Shown here: positions 56,549-64,000 of the stretch, piece by piece
Numbering within the stretch: position 1 is the first letter of the stretch
How the letters are laid out: each line of letters starts with the position of its first letter
Assembly: GCA_016081115.2 (NCBI GenBank)
Contig: JABTTQ020003455.1
Coordinates: forward strand, 1,550,001-1,614,000
Direction: 5' to 3'
DNA: 64,000 bases
Origin: Rehmannia glutinosa
Lineage: Eukaryota > Streptophyta > Magnoliopsida > Lamiales > Orobanchaceae
Notes under the pieces: generated by a model
What the model was told of the DNA's origin: nothing
Seen by the model: the letters and a program-made list of their open reading frames with translations, nothing else
Database searches by the model: none
Translations under genes and position numbers: made by a program

Positions 56549-59500
56549 TCACCTAAACCTGGCCTTCTTAGGAAGGCTGCCTCCCGGTCTTCTTTCCGGT
56601 GGCCGAGATTTCCCAAAAGCCTTCATTTTCCTCCTTTTTCTATCCTCCTCACTGTCCGATTCATTTCCTTTCTCTCTATCAGCATTACTAGCTTCTCTTT
56701 CCAACTCCTCCCAGGTTTTACCTTCTTCCTCGGAATTTTCATCAGAATCATCTTCCTCGTCATCCTCTGACTCAACTAGTGACTCACTGTCATCCTCCTC
56801 CTCGTCTGATGCAGATTCAGATTGCACATCCGAAGGTTCATATCCTTGATCCGATTCCTGCGAGTTGTCAGAATCTGAATCGCTAGCCTCCAAGTTCAAA
56901 AATTCCCATCCACCATCCTCTATGAACTGCTCTGGGTCATCAGTAATAGTTTTTAATATCTGCCTCCAGTTAAGATTTAGCCTACTTTCGTAGTACTTGA
57001 GATCTGTAGTATCTAGCCACTCCTTAATGCCATCTAGGGATGACGTAGGGATTGAATCAATCCTCATTACGTCTCGCTTGAAGTCCTTGAATACAATAGT
57101 CATGTCAAAATTCTTCTGACCGAGACCAACCCGCTCCAAATTAACTATTTCAATTTCACTGAGGGTGATTACCACAAAGGGTGTCTCTATGAGCTCAACG
57201 AGGCAGCTCGATGTTGGGACTATGAATGCAGAAGATTTGTGTGGGACTCCATGAAAGCCGAGCTCTCTCAAAGGCTGATCAAACTCTAAATCGAATGACT
57301 TAAATTGAGGTTGTCCCCAAAGATCATTGACCCTGTTAACAAAATTTTGAAAATCTAAGTTGATTTTGTTCTTTCTATCCCCTCTCGCTGCTCCTCCTCA
57401 ATCTCATCAGGGTCATACGCAGATCTCTTTCCACCTCCAATTGTCTGTACCACGTCCATGACTTCAACATAAAACTGAACATCTTTGGTTTTCTTGTTTC
57501 CCACCATTATGTGGTGGTGCAGATGGAAGTGCACAGAGAGTGATCATTTCCTTCTCTGCTGGCTGAAAGAATGTGTGTTTAATGTTTCCAAACATGATAT
57601 CCACCCGTTCATCCGGTCTTGAGGTCGCATAACGAAATCCATTTGTATGTGCTTCTAAGGTACCACTAAGCTTTCTTCCACGACCGCCAAAAACTGGACG
57701 GATCCACAAGTCAGATAACCTAATTGGCTTAAACTTTGCGCCGGCAACTTGGAGTTTTTCTTGCGTAACTAAAGTTGCTCTCTCAGCTTTTTCTGATTCA
57801 CGAGAGGATACCTGCCTGCGAAGTGTCTTGATTAATTGGACAACTTCACTAATATGTCTTGGGTCCTTGGAGTGAAACGAAACTTCTTTAACATAAATAG
57901 AATCGTGATTCTTCTGCAAGTTCGGTCGTGTTGAGCAAAAGGAGCACCAGGTACATTAAACATTATCCGAATATAGCATGTACGACTAGTATCCTGCTGG
58001 CTGGACACACTCTTTACAGTAGCAATGTGGAAAGGCACCATCTTTCCATAGATGGGCAATAGGATGGCCTCATTTTTCTGGTCAACCTGAATCATGAAGT
58101 CTCGCAGATGAGGTAAACTATTGACGTTCTTATATGCAATCAGCTCGCCCGAGGGTTTCACAGGACCATGATTTGTCCCTTCAGAGCCGCCACCAGCCAG
58201 TCTCCGTGCAGTTTCTTCATTCTTCCGACGCGCCAGTGCTGCCTGGTGCTGCCTCCTTAATTCCTCCTTTGATACCTCATGGTTGACTGATCTGAGTGTT
58301 GCCTTGGACGATAATTTCTCCGCAACATTAGGCATAGATTTGGCTTTCAGTGGCTCTTCTTCTTCTCCGTCTTCATTAAATGAATATGCCACATCCTTCA
58401 CAGCTTTCGAACTTGTAGAAGTCACCACTTCTGGAGCATTTTCGCCAATGATAACTGTGTCCGCAAGTAAAACAGAAAACTTTTGGGTTTTTGGGTTCTT
58501 TGTCTCGGTTTGCACATTCTGAAAACCCAAAGACACATTGAAGATCATGCCAGTCTTCAGTATCCTGTCATTTTTGCCATTTAGGCTGAGGCTTGATTCA
58601 CGAAATTCAAGGCCTATTCCAGTTCCAGCAGATTTTTCAAGTTGGGAACCAATTCAGGTGCCTCATTTTCAACCACAGAAACAGCTGCTAGATAGACATC
58701 AGCAGCCTTATTTCCCGGCTTCAAAGCAGCTATTGCTGCATCATGGGCCTTCAGAAGGACTTCATAAGACTTGCTCTGCACTGGGTTGGCATCGATTAGA
58801 AAAGTCCTAGCTACGTTTGAGCAATAGCTATTGTAGCGAGATCCTATAGCACACACGATCACACTTGTAGAATCATAGAATAAACTGTCATCATTGCTGG
58901 ATGCACTTGGTTTCAGATCAAATACTCCTCCGCTCTGAAATATTGGTGGGTAGCATATATCAACATTGTCGGCTTTCAGTTTAACTTTTATCCTTGCAGG
59001 TTCAAGTATGACCTTTTCAGTGTCGTCCATTAAGGAAGAGTGAGTAACCTTCTTCTCTTCAATAATCTTCTCTAACTTTGGGACCACAAAAATTTCATCA
59101 CCGAGGAAGTCAAATAAGCAGCCTTCTTCATGTTTGTAATCTCAGAAGCGTCTTTTACAGCAAACAAGTCCGAGAACCCATTAGTCACATCAGTGAGTTG
59201 AAAATTTGCATTCTTCAACTTCTCATCCCACATCTCCAGAAGATTCCTTCAGGAGTTTCTCTAGCAATGTGCCCAAAAATGGGGCTATCATGGCCATCTA
59301 ACCGGGACTCTCTACGAACAGCTCTGAATATTTCATCCATTAATGCTGTTCCATCATCATTTCTTGCCTTCACATGCATAATGACTTCCAACCCAGCAGC
59401 ATCTTTAGCAGATTTTTTTACAACTTCGAGTAAAGACACCTTCTTTTGGCTACACAGAAAATGGATTTCTTTCTTCATGAACACCATAATTGTGTCTGGA

Positions 59501-59751
59501 AATTCATAACCAATCAACCATATATTCAAGGCTGATGATTTCAAGTACCGCAGATCCTCCGATGGTGGAGGAGTTGCTACCGCGAGAACCTCAGAACCAC
59601 CCCATAGCTCATTCTTGAACTCACTCCAGTGTGAGTACATCATCTTTAATCGTTTGCTGAAGTTTTCAAGATTGATTGTGTAGGAATTGGTTGCACTTCC
59701 TGATGCCTTGGCATTAGTAGCATTGCCTTTAACATTACGATGATCAGCCAT
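56549..59751 (-). CDS. SPT16: FACT complex subunit SPT16 (intronless CDS, six single-base frame changes)
   Basis: The large subunit of the FACT histone chaperone, which with SSRP1 loosens and restores nucleosomes during transcription and replication in the nucleus. The start is the ATG at 59751 (MADHRNVKGNATNAKASGSA). The N-terminal aminopeptidase-like lobe covers roughly residues 1-175 (FSKRLKMMYSHWSEFKNELW) and the M24-like lobe roughly 180-440. The SPT16 central domain follows (QQAALARRKNEETARRL-type linker, then SKDPRHISEVVQLIKTLR). A Rtt106-like domain is around DGIKEWLDTTDLKYYESRLN. The tail is strongly acidic (EEDDSESLVESEDDEEDDSD) with a basic end (KKARFR). Allowing for shifts, the protein is about 1,068 residues, the normal plant size. 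Single-base changes lie near 59244, 59090, 58636, 57925, 57537 and 57382. Five are deletions, the one near 57537 is an insertion, and two or three are in homopolymers. Confidence 0.95.
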
Positions 59752-59804
59752 TGAAAACAACAAATGTGTTGACCCCTTCAGTCGTCGTCAGCTAGCAAAC
59801 TAAC
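59752..59804 (-). other. SPT16 5' UTR with probable leader-intron acceptor
   Basis: On the minus strand TTTCTGACAG precedes 59804, a good 3' splice site about 53 bases before the ATG. A leader intron extending to higher coordinates is likely, but its donor was not located. Confidence 0.4.
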
Positions 59805-60182
59805 CTGTCAGAAACAAGAACAATTTTATCAGTACCCTCCTTTTACGCTTAAATTGAAAAAGGTTCACCAGAATTTAACATCTTTCTGGTTAGAAAAGGT
59901 TCTTTGCGAAATGATGTTCCAAAGGAAAATAGGAATATTATAGAACTGTTGAAGCTCGGGTTACAGAAATAATTCCTACAACCATCTAAAAATAACAGCT
60001 ACGGCTATTACAGCATCTATTCACATGCAACTATCACACTTTTCCTCAGTACAAACTTTCTTTGCTAAACAATAATGTAAACATCATATTTTAGATCACA
60101 AATCGGTACCCAACAACAACAACAAAAAAAGAGAATAACACAATCTAAGAAAACCAAAACTAAATAAATACACAAATACTCA

Positions 60183-60409
60183 AAACAGACTGCTCTTCAA
60201 TCACAGATGAACCTTCCTTTGACTTTCAACATTTCTGATCGAGAACGAAAACAAATTGAAGCAAGCTACTTTGACTTTCATCAATCTTACTTTAAAAAAT
60301 TTAAACTAATAATTAAAGAAAAAGAAAAGATGAATTGAAGCTTATGTTATTCAACTAGATACTGGGAAGACCGATCAGCTAAGTTACAACTGGGAAGACA
60401 TCATTGTGA
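60183..60409. repeat. Direct duplication A, copy 1
   Basis: Shares CAGACTGCTCTTCA, GACTTTCAACATTTCTGATC, CTACTTTGACTTTCATCAAT and ACTGGGAAGACAT with 61387-61619. The copies are about 1.2 kb apart. Confidence 0.85.
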
Positions 60410-61386
60410 ATGCTAACCATAAAGAAACCTTTCAATGTTTTTCTTCTCTCTTTACATACATACAGGCACAGCTCAGATCTCCTTGTCAGCAGTCATCTTC
60501 AATTCGTATGAATTCATTTTAATTGATACCGACCCTACAGTGGCTATTTTCCGCGACTGATTGAATATCAACTTATTTAAGGCATATACCAATTAAATTG
60601 TCTGCATGGATATTCCATCTCATATTTCGAACTATAGATCACTAGCAAGGCAAATTGAGCACATATGATTCAAACAAATGACTCGCTAAGGGCATGCACA
60701 AAGCTCCCAAAAAAACAGGGTCAAGCAACTTGCATTATCATACCCTTGTGAGGCAAAACTAAAATAATCCAACATTGGTTTCAGTGAATATGTGATCACA
60801 TAAAAGCTTTTACCTCATATTCAACTTATTTACAGTAGGATCAATCACCAGTTACTCTTTAAAGCGTTTTTTTCCATTTAGTGTTCTCAAAGGCTACGTT
60901 CCTTTGGATTTGAGAGAAAAACACTAAGGAAAATGTTCTTCTTACTTGAAAGGATAGTACTCTGAGCATATTTGTCCTAGTTTCCTTACAAAAATCCAAA
61001 TTCCAAAGTTCAAAAGTAACATAAGTGAAAACTATGAAGTATTTAAAAATAATCATATCCCCCACAAGATGGCGGGAAGAAGGATCAGATGCTAATGCAA
61101 GTGTTATATAGTGTAGAGTTTAGTTCTAAAGAAATCAACAACAATAATTTAAAAGAGACGTCAGACAACAAGGTGGCAATTTGCAACATCAGTACTAAAA
61201 ATGAGAGCAGGATGCAGCTCAATCTAATCGTGTATATAACCCAAGTCTAGATTTTTTATTCCATTAGTCTGATTTATGTAAAGTAACCTAACAAAGCTTT
61301 TAACATTTTATCATACTCGGGAAAAAGAGCATAGAATCACTATGTACAGTAGCCATACCAGACAAATCAACAGCAACCCAAACTAA

Positions 61387-61619
61387 ACACAGACTGCTCT
61401 TCATTCACCAGATGAAGCTTCCTATGACTTTCAACATTTCTGATCCAGAATGGAAAAAATTTGAAGCAAGGCTACTTTGACTTTCATCAATCTTAATTTA
61501 AAAAACTTAACCAATAACTAAAGGGAAAAAAAAAGGTAGATGAACTGAAGCTTACGTTATTCAACTAGATTCTGGGAAGATCGATCAGCTAAGATATGAC
61601 TGGGAAGACATAATTATGA
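61387..61619. repeat. Direct duplication A, copy 2
   Basis: Partner of 60183-60409 with about a tenth of positions changed. Confidence 0.85.
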
Positions 61620-62654
61620 GCTCTGATGCTCGAACTCTTCAAAACTGGAGTACCAGGTGCAACACGGGTGCGGATACACATCGGATCCTCCACTGGGAGA
61701 GCGGACGCAGCGGATGTTCAAGACGGAAGTGGAGGAAAGAAAAACAATAATGGCCCTATCGCTGGTGGATTGGGTGGGCTGTCGGGCGTCTCTGGTAGTC
61801 TGTCATTAAAAAAAATAACAGAAAAAATATTTTTGTTTAAATATAATAAAAATTTAACACTGACTAATTCTTTTACTCACTCAAATTTAAAAATTTAGAT
61901 ACAATTATATTTTACCGTTTAAAACTTTTATCCAATTTTAATTGTTTTTATAAAATTCGATTAACCAAAAAATCAAACAAAAAATTTGGAAGTCAGTTCA
62001 GTTCAATTCGATGAAATAAGGAGTAAAAATATTAGTTTACTTCTACACCATGTATATCATATAACAACTTTTGTGTGTCAATGGAACATAACAGATGTGA
62101 AAAAGATACTTATTTTTTATTATCCTTTTAATTGAATTTAAAAACAAAGAAATAGAAAATCCTCTCTTTTTTAGAGATACGACCATACAAAATTATTTGA
62201 AGTAATTGGAATCACCAAATATCTTATTAGCTCAATATAAACAAGACTAGGACTACAAGTCTTAACGCATAGACAACTTGTAACCATAAATTGTCACTAC
62301 ATAACTTTACGGGGATAATTAAATATTAGACACATATACTTCAACTACTTAATAATGTGCTTCCTCATTGACATTTGAGAGAGGCTTTTCCAACAGATGA
62401 AATACCATATCAAGGACCTCACTTTGTATACAAAGCCCACATATATATCAATATTTTATGTATGTTTATTGATATCAGGCAATCCCATAATATATAAGTG
62501 CAAAAGCAATATCAAAAAGGTAAAAGTTAGCAGTTTCAAATATAAGCTAAAATCCCTTGCACCAAAGCATAATCCTCCGTAATTCGAAATAAATAAGTAT
62601 CCGCTATGCATTTTCACGTCAACAAATGACAAACAATAATGAGAGAATAGATAC

Positions 62655-63963
62655 CTCTTTGTTGGCAAGCCTTAGGAATTCTTCACGTTCCTGTTCATTG
62701 ACCGCAGATAAAATGAAAACAAAATGGGAGTTCAGGGAATAAATATGAAGGCCAATAGAAGTACATAAGAAACTCAAAGCTAATACATGGACATAACAAA
62801 AATACTACATTTTTACTAATTTTCCAATATCATTATGTTTACAAATTAGGTTCTCTGGTCTGCAAATCCTCTTACATAAATGAAAATAAATCTTGTAATG
62901 CAAACTGAATTATGACCTAAAGAAACAGCCATGGGACACTAATTCTTTACTGTTTATCACCAACAGACCAATCAAGAAAACAACAGCACCTTCCAATAGT
63001 GGTAAAGAGATGCATCATAGTAAGTATCAAAATAAGTCCAATATACACAAGAATAACTGCCCAAGTCTAATATACAAAATGTAAACAAGCACATTGTGCA
63101 AGTGACACATGCTAGAACATTACGATTGATGTTATCACTGAATGACAGCATAAGAAAGTACAAAATTCCTGAAACCATGGCTTTATACATTCATAATAAC
63201 CCAAATCCTTATTTATACTTCACCATAAAAAGCCTACTTTCGTACCTCTTATTATTTTCTCCCTAAGAAACATGGTCTGTACATGTGGCTTGAGAAGTAC
63301 AAACCTTGATCTCAGACGGGTGGAGAAGATAAATCTCTAATGGCGAAGAATCATCGCATGCTTGAGGCAGTTGAAATGAACAGCCTGAAAATCAGAAATC
63401 AACACCTGTAAACAAGAAATTCAATTCAAACCAATCTAGCAAAACTGCCTATATTATATTTTTACATTTCCATTTCTATTTCTGAAAGTCGTACAGTACC
63501 AAACTGTCAAAATTGGAAAAGGTAAAAATAAAATCCATACATAAAACAATCTCTATCCACTGCAAAGTTAGCATGTAAAATTCAGGAAAAAAAAACAAAA
63601 AGGAGAAAAACGCATCAATTAAATAACTGAAAACATTATACATACTTGTGAATAAAAACAACCAGAAAACCATAAAAACAAGACTCGGAAAAGACAAGAA
63701 AATCTGAAGACCAGCATCAAAGAGTTCTTGCTGCGTGAATAAAACCAAAGATTGCTACAATTGATAAACGAAACAAAAGAAGGAAAATAAGGAGTCTCGG
63801 TACGTACAACAGAGAAGCTAACAATGATTTTTTTGCTTGCTCTGATTTCTTTTTTTTTTTTTTTGGGTAACTCAGCTTCCAGCTTGCTCTGATTTCTGAT
63901 ACTTGGGTTTGAGAAGTTAACAAAGAGTGGAAATGCTCTTGAACTAAGACCCAAAAACCCCAT
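62655..63963 (-). CDS. Unidentified spliced gene, partial (three candidate exons)
   Basis: Three minus-strand segments join in phase. Exon 1 (63963-63804, from an MGFLGLSSRAFPLFVNFSNP start) leaves one spare base at AC|GTACCG. Exon 2 (63384-63305, after TGATTTTCAG) takes that base and reads CSFQLPQACDDSSPLEIYLL then HPSEIK, with donor AAG|GTTTGT. Exon 3 (62690-62655, after AATGAACAG) is 36 bases and reads EREEFLRLANKE, with donor GAG|GTATCT. Matching phases at both junctions and good donors argue for a real gene transcribed towards SPT16. The family is not recognised. The first exon holds a 47-bp insertion (63835-63881) and may be partly untranslated, so the start is doubtful. Later exons were not found. 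Confidence 0.4.
63835..63897 (-). mobile_element. Micro-retroposon: 17 bp plus poly(A), 16-bp target duplication
   Basis: The 16-base word GCTTGCTCTGATTTCT occurs exactly at 63835-63850 and 63882-63897. Between them lie 14 T (63851-63864) and GGGTAACTCAGCTTCCA. On the minus strand this is duplication, 17-base insert, poly(A), duplication: the signature of a severely 5'-truncated LINE-mobilised transcript. Confidence 0.7.
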
Positions 63964-64000
63964 ACACGGGAAAATGGTAGGGTTTGAAAGCCATCAAATA

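Larger units (their letters stand above)
59806..62654. other. Probable SPT16 leader intron or intergenic DNA, with duplicated block
   Basis: No coding gene recognised. It contains both copies of a 230-bp direct duplication. A plus-strand frame at 61626-61898 with a Gly-rich GGLGGLSGVSG stretch is not supported by any motif. The minus strand near 61640-61690 reads APGTPVLKSSS but is too short to assign. Confidence 0.4.

Noticed and set aside
61626..61898. Gly-rich plus-strand frame (GGLGGLSGVSG)
   Set aside because: No promoter, family motif or splice support. Its second half is lysine- and AT-driven.
63476..63748. Minus-strand hydrophobic frame with FLFFFPEFYML
   Set aside because: It lies in the intron between candidate exons and reflects A/T-rich sequence with no family similarity.
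1..64000. CRISPR arrays, bacterial operons, riboswitches, plastid or rRNA inserts
   Set aside because: No regularly spaced identical repeats, no Shine-Dalgarno-led gene clusters and no rRNA or plastid gene sequence were seen. The tandem repeats at 3333-4126 are adjacent, not spaced by unique spacers.

Overview
The window is nuclear DNA from a flowering plant, most likely a eudicot. A lamiid relative is possible but only weakly supported. The evidence is a FACT-subunit SPT16 gene, a SAUR-type auxin-response gene, and plant-type Helitron, Ty1/copia (including Sirevirus), Ty3/gypsy, LINE, SINE-like and hAT elements, with AT-rich intergenic DNA and TA/TTA microsatellites. About two thirds is transposable-element sequence. 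No bacterial, organellar or rRNA block was recognised.

Layout. 1-3242: 3' part of a decayed Helitron (Rep plus PIF1-like helicase) with a textbook 3' hairpin and CTAG end. 3243-4643: tandem repeats, then a TATA box and a short RPA/DUF223-like first exon. 4649-17568: a full-length 12.9 kb Sirevirus-type copia element on the minus strand, with 1.54 kb LTRs, the 5-bp duplication TAACC, a methionine-tRNA primer site, a polypurine tract, broken gag-pol and a long broken post-pol region. 17574-21960: AT-rich DNA with a MITE. About 21960-27070: a second decayed Helitron of the same family. 27071-33217: palindromic MITEs, a lone LTR with primer site, and one small secreted-protein gene near 31.3 kb. 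33226-39109: a non-autonomous hAT element with a perfect 8-bp duplication, holding a complete 5.1 kb copia element. 40480-49210: a LINE ORF1 (DUF4283 and zinc knuckle) split by a 7.1 kb gypsy element that keeps gag and protease but has no reverse transcriptase or integrase. 49458-50183: a second hAT MITE with a perfect 8-bp duplication. 51.3-55.4 kb: a SINE-like insert, a frameshifted SAUR gene and a 1.1 kb near-complete palindrome. 55.4-64 kb: the gene-rich end, with SPT16 on the minus strand, two pairs of direct duplications around it, and exons of an unidentified spliced gene at the right edge.

How it works together. Most of the window is a record of nested insertions, not a pathway. Five insertions have exact or near-exact duplications that fix the order: Sirevirus into the Helitron/RPA region, copia into hAT, and gypsy into LINE ORF1. 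The only clearly conserved cellular gene is SPT16, half of the FACT histone chaperone. It reads end to end with six single-base shifts, five deletions and one insertion, several in homopolymers. That pattern suggests consensus sequencing errors as much as gene death, and should temper every frameshift call here.

I saw no convincing new biological system. The points most worth checking are the 1.1 kb palindrome, the gypsy derivative without pol, the long post-pol region of the Sirevirus, the 47-bp poly(A) micro-insertion with a 16-bp duplication near 63.85 kb, and the unidentified spliced gene beside it.
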